From positions 9,476 to 73,475 of the forward strand of contig NZ_MUHE01000018.1 in NCBI RefSeq assembly GCF_002217405.1: a DNA stretch of 64,000 nucleotides, written 5' to 3'. Below the pieces are notes generated by a model. It saw only the letters and a list, made by a program, of their open reading frames with translations, made no database searches and was not told where the DNA came from. Both the position numbers and the translations under genes were made by a program. Positions 34,717 through 43,270 of this stretch are shown one piece after another; position 1 is the stretch's first letter; each line of letters begins with the position of its first letter. The DNA is from Flavobacterium psychrophilum DSM 3660 = ATCC 49418 (lineage in GTDB: Bacteria > Bacteroidota > Bacteroidia > Flavobacteriales > Flavobacteriaceae).

Positions 34717-36720
34717 TTATGACAATTCTAAAATTATTGTATTTTTTTTTAATATGGGCTGACCTGCTTGTATGGATTGTTTTTTTACTTTTCCAACGCC
34801 TATCGCTTTTACTTTCATTCCTAAATTTTCTAGTAATGCAACAGCATCCATTCCAGACATGCCGTGTAAATTGGGTATATATTTTGGCTTTTCATTTACC
34901 TTATCATTGTAAGTCAAGTAATTTTTGTCTTGGGCTGGATTATTCTTTTTTAGATTTTTTACTACATTAGTTGATGGCACATCGGTAAAAACCTTTTGTG
35001 CAATACGTTTAAAAACTGGCCCAGCAACATCTGCTCCGTAATAATCGTTTTTAGATGTATTTGGTTTATGAACGACAACTATGCAAGAATATTTAGGATT
35101 TTCGGCAGGAAAATACCCTACAAAAGATGAAATATAATATTTACCACTTCCGCCATTTGTTCCGTAACTTGCTGCTGCAGTTCCTGTTTTTCCTGCCATC
35201 GAAAAATCTTTAGAGTATAGTTTTGATGCTGTTCCTCTTTTAACCACATTTTTTAAGATGGTCTTTATTTTTTTTAGTGCGTCATCAGAGCAAATTTTTG
35301 GGTTAATGACTTGTTTGTCGAAATTTTTGATGGTTTTGTTCCATTCCTTAACCTCTTGTACAAAAATTGGTTTTACCATTTGACCATCGTTTGCAATGGC
35401 GTTATATAATGTTAATGTTTGTAATGGCGTTACAGAAACTCCGTACCCGAATGCCATCCACGGAAGTGAAATTGCGCTCCAGTTTTTATCTGAAGGCTCT
35501 GGAATATATGGTATTCCTTCGCCTCTAAATGGTAATCCTAGTGGTTTGTTTAGTCCTAAATTTACAAGTCTGTCTGTAAATTGTTTGGGATTATTTTTGT
35601 AATTTTCATAAACTGCCCGAACCATAATGGTATTAGAAGACACTTCAAATCCTCTAGCTAACGATATTTTTCCGTACCCCCCAGTATGAGAATCTCTTAC
35701 TTTGCGACCACGATAAGTGATTTGACCACCATTGCTATCATATACTTTACTGGTATCAATTTTATTGTCGTCGATAAGCGCAATTAGATCTACTAATTTG
35801 AATGTAGAACCTGGCTCGTGCGATTCTCCTACAGCATAATTTATGGTTTCATAATAAGATCCGTCTTTGTCTTTTCCTAGATTAGAAATGGCTTTTACAG
35901 CTCCTGTTTTGGTTTCCATTACCACAACGCAACCGTGATCTGCGTCATATTCTAATAATTGTTTTAGCAAAGCATGGTGCGCAATGTCCTGTATATAAAC
36001 ATCAATCGTAGAAACGATATCATAACCATCTTGTGGCTCTACTTCATTATTATCACGAATAGGTTTCCATTGTCCTTGTGCTATTTTTTGTTTTAGGACT
36101 TTTCCGTCTTTACCGTTTAGATATTTTCCGTATGCTCCTTCTATACCTACTGGTAATAAATCGCCATTGTCGTCATAACGTTCGTAACCTATTGTTCGTG
36201 CTGCAATTTTGCCAATTGGATGCTCACGTACTGTTCTTTGCTCGGTAATCATACCCCCTTTATTAGAACCAAGATTAAACAAAGGGAATTTTTTGACCGC
36301 AGCATATTGTGTATAACTCAAATCTTTGGCCAAAAGAAAATACCTGTTTTTATTAGCTCTTGCTTTTCTGAACTCGTTCAAATAAGTGCTCGAAGATTTT
36401 TCTAGTAAGACTGAAAGAGAGTCTGATAAGTCTTTAATATGAGCATCAAAATTTTCTTTGCTTGGCGCTAAAGCATCAAAACGAATAGTATATTTAGGGA
36501 TTGATGTTGCGAGCAAGCTTCCATCGGAAGAATATACATTACCACGATTGGCAGGAATTACAAAATTTTTGATAGATCTTTCTTTGGCTAATTTTCGGTA
36601 ATAGTCGCCTTCAACCCACTGTATATTAGTAAGTTTTACGCCCACAGCCGTTACCATAATTAGAATAACTAAAGCAATTACGTAGATACGTTTTAAAATA
36701 TTTCTATCTTCTATTGCCAT
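34717..36720 (-). CDS. ftsI: septal penicillin-binding protein (FtsI-like) with PASTA domain
   Basis: 667-residue class B transpeptidase. It has an N-terminal transmembrane anchor (YVIALVILIMVTAVGVKLT), a dimerisation domain (PANRGNVYSSDGSLLATS) and a transpeptidase domain with the active Ser305 in GSTFKL, SSN and KTGT. One C-terminal PASTA domain (IPNLHGMSGMDAVALLENLG) follows, a feature more typical of Gram-positive PBPs but normal in this phylum. It crosslinks septal wall with FtsW. It overlaps the ftsL-like gene by 10 nt. Confidence 0.96.
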   Translation of the reverse strand: MAIEDRNILKRIYVIALVILIMVTAVGVKLTNIQWVEGDYYRKLAKERSIKNFVIPANRGNVYSSDGSLLATSIPKYTIRFDALAPSKENFDAHIKDLSDSLSVLLEKSSSTYLNEFRKARANKNRYFLLAKDLSYTQYAAVKKFPLFNLGSNKGGMITEQRTVREHPIGKIAARTIGYERYDDNGDLLPVGIEGAYGKYLNGKDGKVLKQKIAQGQWKPIRDNNEVEPQDGYDIVSTIDVYIQDIAHHALLKQLLEYDADHGCVVVMETKTGAVKAISNLGKDKDGSYYETINYAVGESHEPGSTFKLVDLIALIDDNKIDTSKVYDSNGGQITYRGRKVRDSHTGGYGKISLARGFEVSSNTIMVRAVYENYKNNPKQFTDRLVNLGLNKPLGLPFRGEGIPYIPEPSDKNWSAISLPWMAFGYGVSVTPLQTLTLYNAIANDGQMVKPIFVQEVKEWNKTIKNFDKQVINPKICSDDALKKIKTILKNVVKRGTASKLYSKDFSMAGKTGTAAASYGTNGGSGKYYISSFVGYFPAENPKYSCIVVVHKPNTSKNDYYGADVAGPVFKRIAQKVFTDVPSTNVVKNLKKNNPAQDKNYLTYNDKVNEKPKYIPNLHGMSGMDAVALLENLGMKVKAIGVGKVKKQSIQAGQPILKKNTIILELS

Positions 36721-37052
36721 ATTTTATACCAAGGTTTTTTTTCTTCGATTACTTTTATTTTTTTTGGAGGTACAGATGAGGGTAAGATACCTTTATCTAC
36801 CATTTGCCCTGCTACGGTCGATTCCATTTTTATTTTCATTAATTCCGAACGACGGTCTACAAACTCCGAACGCAATTCTTTAACATCATTTGTTAAGTCG
36901 GCAATTTTAAAAATTTTTTTCTCATAACTGTGCGTGTTTGCAATCATGATTATAGCCAACAAAAGCAGAAACACAATGAATCGCCAATTTTTAGTAGCGT
37001 CTTCATTGATAAGAAATCTTGCTTTTAATATGTTATAAATATCTCCTTTCAT
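36711..37052 (-). CDS. ftsL: FtsL-like cell division protein
   Basis: 113-residue bitopic protein with a cytoplasmic basic start, one transmembrane helix (FIVFLLLLAIIMIANTHSY, about residues 26-44) and a periplasmic coiled-coil-like segment (ADLTNDVKELRSEFVDRRSE). Sequence conservation is weak. The call rests on topology and the invariant place between rsmH and the PBP gene. Its ATG shares one base with the rsmH stop. Confidence 0.88.
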   Translation of the reverse strand: MKGDIYNILKARFLINEDATKNWRFIVFLLLLAIIMIANTHSYEKKIFKIADLTNDVKELRSEFVDRRSELMKIKMESTVAGQMVDKGILPSSVPPKKIKVIEEKKPWYKIWQ

Positions 37053-37948
37053 TATTTTTTTTCTGCAATTCGAAGCTTTGCACTTCGAGCACGATTGTTT
37101 ATTTTAATTTCTTGGTTTGAAGGAATAATCATTTTTCCAATTAACTTGAAAGGCACTTCAAATCGCCCGAAGAAATCTTTTTCTGGTTCCCCTTCAAACA
37201 ATCCGTTTTTCATGAATCTTTTTACTAATCTGTCTTCTAATGAATGGTAAGAAATAACGCTTAACCTTCCGCCTTGGTCTAAAACTTCTAATGATTGTTC
37301 TAAAAATTCTTTCAAAACATCCATTTCTTGATTTACTTCGATACGAATAGATTGATATATTTGCGCCAGAATTTTATGTGCTTTATTATTAGGCAGAAAT
37401 CTTGCTAAAACTTGTTTCAAATCTTCGGTATTTACTATTTTTTCTTTTTCACGAGCTTCTATAATAGCTCGTGCAATGGCTAGTGCATTTCCTAATTCTC
37501 CATACTCTGCAAAAATGCGACGCAGGTTTGTTTCATCATATTCATTAACAATATTAAAGGCTGTTAAATCATTTTTTTTACTCATTCTCATATCTAACTC
37601 AGCATCAAAACGAGTAGAAAAACCTCTTTCAGGCACATCGAACTGATGGGAAGAAACCCCCAAATCGGCAAGAATTCCGTCTACTTTTTTAATTCCATTA
37701 AAACGCAAAAATCTTTTAATGTATCTGAAATTTTCTTGTATTAATGTAAATCTTTCGTCTGGCAGTGCGTTTTCCCAAGCATCTTCATCTTGATCGAAAC
37801 CAAATAATTTTCCCTCAGGACCAAGTCTAGACAAAATTTCTTTCGAATGTCCGCCACCACCAAAAGTCACATCTACATACACGCCGTCTGGCTTAATATT
37901 TAAACCATCGACTGTTTCTTTTAGCAAAACTGGATTATGATATTCCAT
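37052..37948 (-). CDS. rsmH: 16S rRNA (cytosine(1402)-N(4))-methyltransferase
   Basis: 298-residue SAM-dependent methyltransferase acting on 16S rRNA. It shows YHNPVLLKETVDGL, VDVTFGGGGHSKEILSRLG (SAM motif), GFDQDEDA, ADLGVSSHQFDVPERGFS and ISYHSLEDRLVKRFM. The start was set at ATG 37948 (MEYHNPVLL). Two further in-frame ATGs just upstream lie in mraZ. It overlaps mraZ by 14 nt. Confidence 0.97.
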   Translation of the reverse strand: MEYHNPVLLKETVDGLNIKPDGVYVDVTFGGGGHSKEILSRLGPEGKLFGFDQDEDAWENALPDERFTLIQENFRYIKRFLRFNGIKKVDGILADLGVSSHQFDVPERGFSTRFDAELDMRMSKKNDLTAFNIVNEYDETNLRRIFAEYGELGNALAIARAIIEAREKEKIVNTEDLKQVLARFLPNNKAHKILAQIYQSIRIEVNQEMDVLKEFLEQSLEVLDQGGRLSVISYHSLEDRLVKRFMKNGLFEGEPEKDFFGRFEVPFKLIGKMIIPSNQEIKINNRARSAKLRIAEKK

Positions 37949-38408
37949 ATTCATCGTCATTTACGTTACCCATTACTTCTTCTGCCAAATCTGCAAAATC
38001 CCCAACTGAATCATCAATCGCTTTTTCGTATAAATCTTTGTCCCAGATTTCGATAATATTTACTGCCGATGACAATACAATATCTTTTGTAACCGAAGCA
38101 AAAACCGCTAAATCCTTAGGGATTAACAATCTGCCCGTTGCATCAATTTCAATTATACGAACACCCGCTGTAAAACGACGAATAAAATCATTGTTTTTTT
38201 TTACAAAACGGTTCAGTTTATTAATTTTTTGCATCATCAAATCCCACTCCTTCATAGGATACAATTCTAAACATTGCTGAAAAACCGAGCGCTTCAATAC
38301 AAAGCCTTCTTGCAAAGACACGTTTAGTTGCTTCTTTAAAGGGTTAGGCATCATGAGCCTTCCTTTAGAATCGACCTTACATTCGTATGTTCCAACAATG
38401 GTATTCAA
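37935..38408 (-). CDS. mraZ: transcriptional regulator / division protein MraZ
   Basis: 157-residue AbrB-fold DNA-binding protein, first gene of the dcw cluster, which it autoregulates in other bacteria. Both copies of the family DxxxR motif are present: DSKGR (13-17) and DATGR (89-93), each followed by a LxxP-type strand end. A set of three 10-bp-phased TTTGTGG-like repeats, the expected operator, lies 45-70 nt upstream of the start. Confidence 0.97.
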   Translation of the reverse strand: MNTIVGTYECKVDSKGRLMMPNPLKKQLNVSLQEGFVLKRSVFQQCLELYPMKEWDLMMQKINKLNRFVKKNNDFIRRFTAGVRIIEIDATGRLLIPKDLAVFASVTKDIVLSSAVNIIEIWDKDLYEKAIDDSVGDFADLAEEVMGNVNDDEYGIS

Positions 38409-38435
38409 GTAGTTATGATTTTACATGATAGTTAG

Positions 38436-38443
38436 CAAATATA
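38436..38443 (-). promoter_or_regulatory. -7 element of the dcw operon (mraZ promoter)
   Basis: TATATTTG on the minus strand matches TANNTTTG, 27 nt upstream of the mraZ ATG. The nearest TTG (38468-38470) is 24 nt away and falls inside the putative MraZ operator. Confidence 0.6.
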
Positions 38444-38452
38444 AATATTTTT

Positions 38453-38478
38453 TACCACCTTTTACCACAAAATACCAC
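38453..38478 (-). promoter_or_regulatory. putative MraZ operator: three 10-bp-phased repeats
   Basis: On the minus strand GTGGTA occurs three times with exact 10-bp spacing (plus-strand TACCAC at 38453, 38463 and 38473). MraZ of E. coli binds TGGGN repeats with 10-bp period, and mollicute MraZ binds AAAGTG[T/G] repeats with the same period. Here the outermost copy reads AAAGTGG. The site overlaps the -33 region of the mraZ promoter, as expected of a repressor site. Confidence 0.75.
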
Positions 38479-38607
38479 TTTGTTGATAAGTTTTAACTTT
38501 TTTAAGAGCTAAACAAATGCAAAATAAGGTAGAAGTGATATTTACGACTTATTAACAAAAAAAGGAGGTTATAAAAAAGACAATATTTATATTTCGTATT
38601 TTAGTCC

Positions 38608-38615
38608 TATATTTG
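38608..38615 (+). promoter_or_regulatory. -7 element of hydrolase-engB unit
   Basis: TATATTTG, 29 nt upstream of the GTG start at 38645, divergent from the mraZ promoter. Confidence 0.6.
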
Positions 38616-38644
38616 CACCTATTTAAAGACAAAACGATTACACG

Positions 38645-39409
38645 GTGAATAACTTAAAGAAAGAAGGCAAGTACGAATATTTTGAAGCTGGCGAAGGAAC
38701 TCCAATTATAATTTTGCACGGATTAATGGGCGGATTAAGTAATTTTGATGGGGTTGCAAACTATTTTCCTGCAAAAGGATACAAAGTTATCATACCACAA
38801 CTACCACTATACACACAAAACATACTAAAAACTAACGTAAAATCTTTCTCTAAATATGTTAAAGATTTTATTACTTTTAAAGGTTTTGACAGAGTAATTC
38901 TGGTAGGAAATTCGCTAGGCGGACATATTGCATTATACTTTACAAAAATGTATCCAGAACGCGTTTCTGGACTTGTAATTACAGGAAGTTCAGGACTTTA
39001 CGAAAGCGCCATGGGAGACAGCTATCCTAAACGTGGTGATTACGAATATATTAGAAAAAAAGCAGAGAGCGTTTTTTACGATCCTGCTATTGCTACAAAA
39101 GAAATTATAGATGATGTTTACAATACCGTAAACGACAGAATAAAACTAATAAAAACATTAACCATTGCCAAAAGCGCCATTCGCCATAACATGGCAAAAG
39201 ATTTACCAAAAATGCATGTTCCTATAGGAATTATTTGGGGTAGAAATGATGGCGTAACACCACCATCGGTTGCTGAAGAGTTTCATAAATTACTACCCAA
39301 TTCGACCTTATATTGGATTGAAAAATGCGGTCATGCAGCCATGATGGAGCATCCAGACGAATTTAACCGTTTGCTTGATGAATGGTTGACTACAAAAGCA
39401 GAACATTAA
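38645..39409 (+). CDS. alpha/beta hydrolase
   Basis: 254-residue soluble alpha/beta hydrolase starting at GTG 38645. It shows the oxyanion region ILHGLMGGLSNFDG, the nucleophile elbow GNSLGG, the Asp loop WGRNDGVTPP and the catalytic His in CGHAAMMEHP. The substrate is unknown. It diverges from mraZ and is followed 57 nt later by engB, with which it may be co-transcribed. It is not a canonical dcw gene, although its position beside the cluster seems typical for the family. Confidence 0.88.
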   Translation: MNNLKKEGKYEYFEAGEGTPIIILHGLMGGLSNFDGVANYFPAKGYKVIIPQLPLYTQNILKTNVKSFSKYVKDFITFKGFDRVILVGNSLGGHIALYFTKMYPERVSGLVITGSSGLYESAMGDSYPKRGDYEYIRKKAESVFYDPAIATKEIIDDVYNTVNDRIKLIKTLTIAKSAIRHNMAKDLPKMHVPIGIIWGRNDGVTPPSVAEEFHKLLPNSTLYWIEKCGHAAMMEHPDEFNRLLDEWLTTKAEH

Positions 39410-39466
39410 AAACTCACTTAATACTAAAGAATAATTATACTGCTATTTTAGCGCAAAACATATTAA

Positions 39467-40084
39467 ATGAAAATTAATACCGCCGAATTTATTATTAGCA
39501 ATTCTATCGTGAGTTTGTGTCCGCAAGAGCACTTGCCAGAATATGCTTTTATTGGACGATCTAACGTTGGGAAATCATCGTTAATAAACATGTTAACCAA
39601 TCACAAAAGTTTGGCTAAAACCTCTGGAAGACCAGGAAAAACGCAACTAATAAATCACTTTAAGATAAACAACAATTGGTTTCTTGTAGATTTACCAGGT
39701 TATGGTTATGCAAAAGTTTCTAAAAAGACGAAAGAAGTTTTTCAGCAATTTATTACCGATTATTTTGAGAAAAGAGAACAGCTTGTTTGTGCTTTTGTAC
39801 TTATTGACATTCGTCATGAAGCACAAAAAATAGACTTAGAATTCATCACTTATCTTGGCGAAATCGAATTGCCATTTTGCATTGTTTTTACCAAAGCCGA
39901 CAAAATTAGCAAAGGAAAAGTTGCCCAACACGTTGCCGCCTACAGAACAGCATTGCTAAAAAACAATTGGGAAGAAATGCCGCATCATTTTGTAACTTCT
40001 GCAACGGAACATACAGGAAAAGAAAGCCTTTTAAGTTATATTGATGAAGTAAATCAGGATATTTTTAAGCAAAATGGCTTTTAA
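39467..40084 (+). CDS. engB: ribosome biogenesis GTPase YihA/YsxC (EngB)
   Basis: 205-residue TRAFAC GTPase needed for 50S subunit assembly. It shows the G1 motif GRSNVGKSSLINML, the switch region SGRPGKTQLINHF, the G3 motif DLPGYGYAKV and the G4 motif TKADK, then SATEHTGKESLL. Length and motif order are those of the family. Confidence 0.97.
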   Translation: MKINTAEFIISNSIVSLCPQEHLPEYAFIGRSNVGKSSLINMLTNHKSLAKTSGRPGKTQLINHFKINNNWFLVDLPGYGYAKVSKKTKEVFQQFITDYFEKREQLVCAFVLIDIRHEAQKIDLEFITYLGEIELPFCIVFTKADKISKGKVAQHVAAYRTALLKNNWEEMPHHFVTSATEHTGKESLLSYIDEVNQDIFKQNGF

Positions 40085-40153
40085 ACAAACCAGAAAAATC
40101 TTGTTAAAACATATAACTAAAAACAAATAATTTTGAAAATATAAAGCAAAAAA

Positions 40154-40175
40154 GTCGGAAGAAAAATCTTCCGAC
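40154..40175 (-). terminator. hairpin terminator between engB and gldC
   Basis: GTCGGAAGA and TCTTCCGAC form a 9-bp stem around a 4-nt loop. The T-run lies on the minus strand, so it mainly serves gldC. Confidence 0.85.
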
Positions 40176-40202
40176 CATAACTAGCGGTAGCTAACCTTTT
40201 TT

Positions 40203-40526
40203 TTACTTCTTCAACTCGAGCTTCTCTGCAAAATATTCGCAAAAATCTTTCATCGTATCTGTCATTTTTTCGTCGCCCGTAGCTCTATAAAAAGTAGCTG
40301 CCATGGCAACTAATGTTTGATGAAAAAATATTTTCATTTCATCTACTGGCATATCTTTTGTCCACAAATCAATTCGCATTGTTTCTTGGGTTTTGTTATC
40401 CCAAATAGAAAGCATAATGGCTTTTGTTTCTTCAGTTTCGACACCGCCATCTTGTGCAGACCAATGCAGTTTCTCAGGAACACGATTTTCGTCTAGTTGT
40501 ACGTTAAATTTTATTTCAGAAGTCAT
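40203..40526 (-). CDS. gldC: gliding motility protein GldC
   Basis: 107-residue soluble protein found next to gldB in gliding and many non-gliding Bacteroidetes. Signatures are VPEKLHWSAQDGGVE, KAIMLSIWD, LWTKDMPVDEMKIFFHQTL and ATGDEKMTDTMKDFC. In F. johnsoniae GldC enhances gliding but is not strictly essential; the mechanism is unknown. It is transcribed after gldB with an 82-nt gap. Confidence 0.95.
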   Translation of the reverse strand: MTSEIKFNVQLDENRVPEKLHWSAQDGGVETEETKAIMLSIWDNKTQETMRIDLWTKDMPVDEMKIFFHQTLVAMAATFYRATGDEKMTDTMKDFCEYFAEKLELKK

Positions 40527-40608
40527 TGTATTTTAAATTTTAGAATTCATTTTAAATTAAGATAATTACCTCATTTAGGAGCCTAATTACTCGGGGCTTA
40601 ATTTGCAA

Positions 40609-41565
40609 TTATTTTTTTGGTTTATATTTAGATTTTTGAAAAATAGCTGCGGCATCCATTGCCATCATTTCCTGCATCGGAATATCGTTATTTTTCATAA
40701 ACGAACGTACTATTTGCAAACCAAACCAGGCCCCTATTCGACCAGGTGTTTCATTATCTGAAATTAATCCGAATTTAGAAAATGGCGACGGACTTATAAA
40801 ACGCTGTGATAATTTAGCATCTGTGTCATATAATAGCTTCTCTTCAATAAAAAATCTCCACATATTAGCCTCGTTATCTTGAGCGTATTTAAGCTGTTCC
40901 GGTGTGTAACAAATCTTGTCTCCATTTGAATATTCTGGCAATAATACATCATTAAAATACAATTGTTTTCCTGAATATATCATCAGTGATAATAAATCTT
41001 TTGTAACTGGTGGTTTTACTTTTGTTCTAGAAAAACTTTCTACAATATCTGGTAATATTTGAGACGGCTCGAAGGTTTGCTTCATGTAATTTGGAAATTC
41101 GTAGAACTTATGATTTTTACCTAAATACAATTCTAACGAAATAATTAATGCTTTTTCAGTATAAATTACCTTATAATCTGTATCCATCTCCTGAATTACA
41201 GTATATACTTTTGGAATTTGTGTTTTTGGATAATAGTATTTAATGTAACGAAACAAATCCTCTATTTCGGTGGTTTCTTTATCGAAACTCCCATAACGTT
41301 TTTCTACTTCGGCATACAATTCTCTCCAAAGTGGATTGGTCATTTTATCGACCAAAATCGAATCCGAAATAGATGGCGGAAAAAATTCTGGATATTGCAA
41401 TTTTAATTTTGGCAATTCGCTTGGTGGTGTTTCAAAAAAAGCTTTGTCGTAGCGATCTACTTTTATACTTACTGGTATTTCTGCTACTTTTTTTTGAATT
41501 TCGCTTTTTTTAGAACACGAAATAATGGCAAATAGGAATAGAACGAGTATTAAATATTTTTTCAT
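40609..41565 (-). CDS. gldB: gliding motility lipoprotein GldB
   Basis: 318-residue lipoprotein with the lipobox IISC after a short hydrophobic leader (KKYLILVLFLFAIISC). Family features include PVSIKVDRYDKAFFETP, EIEDLFRYIKYYYP, PPVTKDLLSLMIYSGKQLYF and a C-terminal GRIGAWFGLQIVRSF...MDAAAIFQKSKYKP. GldB is required for gliding and for the type IX secretion/motility apparatus in F. johnsoniae. ATG 41565 (MKKYLIL) is preferred over 41571. A dispersed repeat starts 15 nt upstream. Confidence 0.95.
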   Translation of the reverse strand: MKKYLILVLFLFAIISCSKKSEIQKKVAEIPVSIKVDRYDKAFFETPPSELPKLKLQYPEFFPPSISDSILVDKMTNPLWRELYAEVEKRYGSFDKETTEIEDLFRYIKYYYPKTQIPKVYTVIQEMDTDYKVIYTEKALIISLELYLGKNHKFYEFPNYMKQTFEPSQILPDIVESFSRTKVKPPVTKDLLSLMIYSGKQLYFNDVLLPEYSNGDKICYTPEQLKYAQDNEANMWRFFIEEKLLYDTDAKLSQRFISPSPFSKFGLISDNETPGRIGAWFGLQIVRSFMKNNDIPMQEMMAMDAAAIFQKSKYKPKK

Positions 41566-41579
41566 AAACATGATTTTTT

Positions 41580-41657
41580 AGCCCAGATAAGAGTGGAAAT
41601 CCTTTTATTTTTTCCTTCAAAAAATAAAAGATTGAAACGTATAGCTGGAATTGCTCC
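41580..41657 (+). repeat. dispersed structured repeat, copy 2 (short form)
   Basis: 78-nt element AGCCCAGATAAGAGTGGAAA ... GAAACGTATAGCTGGAATTG ending in CTCC. Its centre is a perfect 12-bp hairpin, CTTTTATTTTTT (41602-41613) and AAAAAATAAAAG (41619-41630), around CCTTC. Both ends match copies 1 and 3. It fills the gldB-nadE gap and ends 8 nt before the nadE -7 box. Confidence 0.8.
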
Positions 41658-41664
41658 TAATTAT

Positions 41665-41672
41665 TATTTTTG
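41665..41672 (+). promoter_or_regulatory. -7 element of nadE
   Basis: TATTTTTG, 34 nt upstream of the nadE ATG. It supports the start at 41707 and excludes the longer ORF that would begin inside the repeat. Confidence 0.6.
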
Positions 41673-41706
41673 CAAATATACATTCGTTTTTAAAACAAAA
41701 GTAACC

Positions 41707-42513
41707 ATGCAAAAAAATAGTACCATAAATTGTGAAAAAGTTAACGAACATATTGTAAACTGGCTAAAAACCTATGCACAAAAGGCTAAAGTAAATGGTT
41801 TTGTGATAGGGATTTCGGGCGGAATAGATTCGGCAGTTACCGCTACTTTATGTGCGCAAACAGGACTAACGGTTTTGTGTGTAGAAATGCCTATACACCA
41901 AGCACAAAGTCATATAAATAGAGCGCAAGAACATATTATGCAGCTTAAGAAAAATTTTGCAAATGTAACTGACACTCGTGTAAATTTGACCCCTGTTTTC
42001 GAGAGTTTTAAGACCGAAGTTCCTGTTTCTAACAATGAAGCAAAACTAAATTTGTCTCTTGCAAACACTAGGGCGAGGTTGCGCATGACAAGTTTGTATT
42101 ATTTGGCCGGGATTCACGGATTGTTGGTTGCAGGTACGGGCAATAAGGTAGAAGATTTTGGCGTTGGTTTTTTTACCAAATACGGAGATGGAGGTGTAGA
42201 TTTGAGTCCTATTGCCGATTTGATGAAAAGTGATGTTCGTGCTCTTGCTACTTATCTTAATGTGCCAGAATCTATACAAAAAGCAGCTCCGACTGATGGA
42301 TTGTTTGGTGATGATCGAAGCGACGAAGACCAACTTGGTGCTAGTTATACCGAATTAGAATGGGCGATGATTGCTTTAGAAAACGGCAAGAAATCTGATG
42401 ACTTTACAGATCGTGAGAAGGTTGTTTTTGAAATTTACGAACGACTAAACACGATTAATCAGCACAAAATGAACCCCATTCCTGTTTGCTTAATTCCTGA
42501 AATTTACAAATAA
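41707..42513 (+). CDS. nadE: NAD(+) synthase, ammonia-dependent type
   Basis: 268-residue PP-loop enzyme that amidates nicotinate adenine dinucleotide to NAD. It shows the ATP-pyrophosphatase motif SGGIDSAVTATL, NTRARLRMTSLYYLAG, GTGNKVEDFGVGFFTKYGDG and DLSPIADLMKSDV. No glutaminase domain is present, so it should use free ammonia. The start at 41707 (MQKNSTINCEKV) follows the promoter. Confidence 0.96.
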   Translation: MQKNSTINCEKVNEHIVNWLKTYAQKAKVNGFVIGISGGIDSAVTATLCAQTGLTVLCVEMPIHQAQSHINRAQEHIMQLKKNFANVTDTRVNLTPVFESFKTEVPVSNNEAKLNLSLANTRARLRMTSLYYLAGIHGLLVAGTGNKVEDFGVGFFTKYGDGGVDLSPIADLMKSDVRALATYLNVPESIQKAAPTDGLFGDDRSDEDQLGASYTELEWAMIALENGKKSDDFTDREKVVFEIYERLNTINQHKMNPIPVCLIPEIYK

Positions 42514-42600
42514 TTTACCAACTGATTATCAATTTGTTATAAAATATTATATACCTTTACCGTTCGTTAACTTTAGTATAACTATCTAAAATTTAAGCTT

Positions 42601-43230
42601 ATGGTAAAAATAGGTCTTGCAGACAACCATCCCGTTGTGCATTATGGCATAAAAGCTTACTACAAGGAACATTCTGATGTTTCTTTAGAAGCAATTGTTG
42701 ACAATTTTGAAATGGTATCGGAGATGCTAAAAATAAAAGAAATTGATGTTTTGCTTCTAGATCTAGAACTAGAAGGGCTTTCGAGCATAAATCTAATTAA
42801 AAATTTACTCAAAGATTTTCCTAATCTAAAAATAATTTTATTTTCTAACTTGAATGAACAAATTTATGCTCCAAACGCTATAAAAGCAGGGGTTTTTGCC
42901 TTTGTACAAAAAAGCGAAAAACTAGACGTTTTAACTTCTACTATTATAAAAGTAAATCGTGGCGCTGTAATTTTTAGTGATGCTGTAAAGAAAAATATGG
43001 CTCTAATTTCTAAACAAATTAAATCCGAGAGATTGTATAGAAAGTTATCTTCTCGCGAGATTGAAGTGTTAAGATACTTGAGCAACGGCAAGAAAAATAA
43101 AGAAATTGCCGAAGCTTTACATCTTAATGAAAAAACGATAAGCACTTATAAACTAAGACTTTTGGCCAAACTAAACGTTACAAACCTTGTCGATTTAGTA
43201 AATAAAGCAAAAACTTTAGATATTGTTTAG
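42601..43230 (+). CDS. response regulator, NarL/FixJ (LuxR) family
   Basis: 209-residue two-domain regulator. The receiver domain (residues 1-120) has an acidic DN pair near the start (GLADNHP), the phospho-acceptor Asp in LLLDLELEGL and Lys in FVQKSEK. The LuxR-type HTH (about 145-205) has KLSSREIEVLRYLSNGKKNK and EIAEALHLNEKTISTYKLRL. No sensor kinase is adjacent, so it is an orphan. Targets are unknown. Confidence 0.92.
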   Translation: MVKIGLADNHPVVHYGIKAYYKEHSDVSLEAIVDNFEMVSEMLKIKEIDVLLLDLELEGLSSINLIKNLLKDFPNLKIILFSNLNEQIYAPNAIKAGVFAFVQKSEKLDVLTSTIIKVNRGAVIFSDAVKKNMALISKQIKSERLYRKLSSREIEVLRYLSNGKKNKEIAEALHLNEKTISTYKLRLLAKLNVTNLVDLVNKAKTLDIV

Positions 43231-43270
43231 TTGTGTTTTTTTATTCATTTGATTAATTTTTGCCAATGGG

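Noticed and set aside
41593-41706. Upstream extension of nadE by 38 codons
   Set aside because: It starts inside the dispersed repeat and crosses the nadE -7 box. The family N-terminus begins at 41707.
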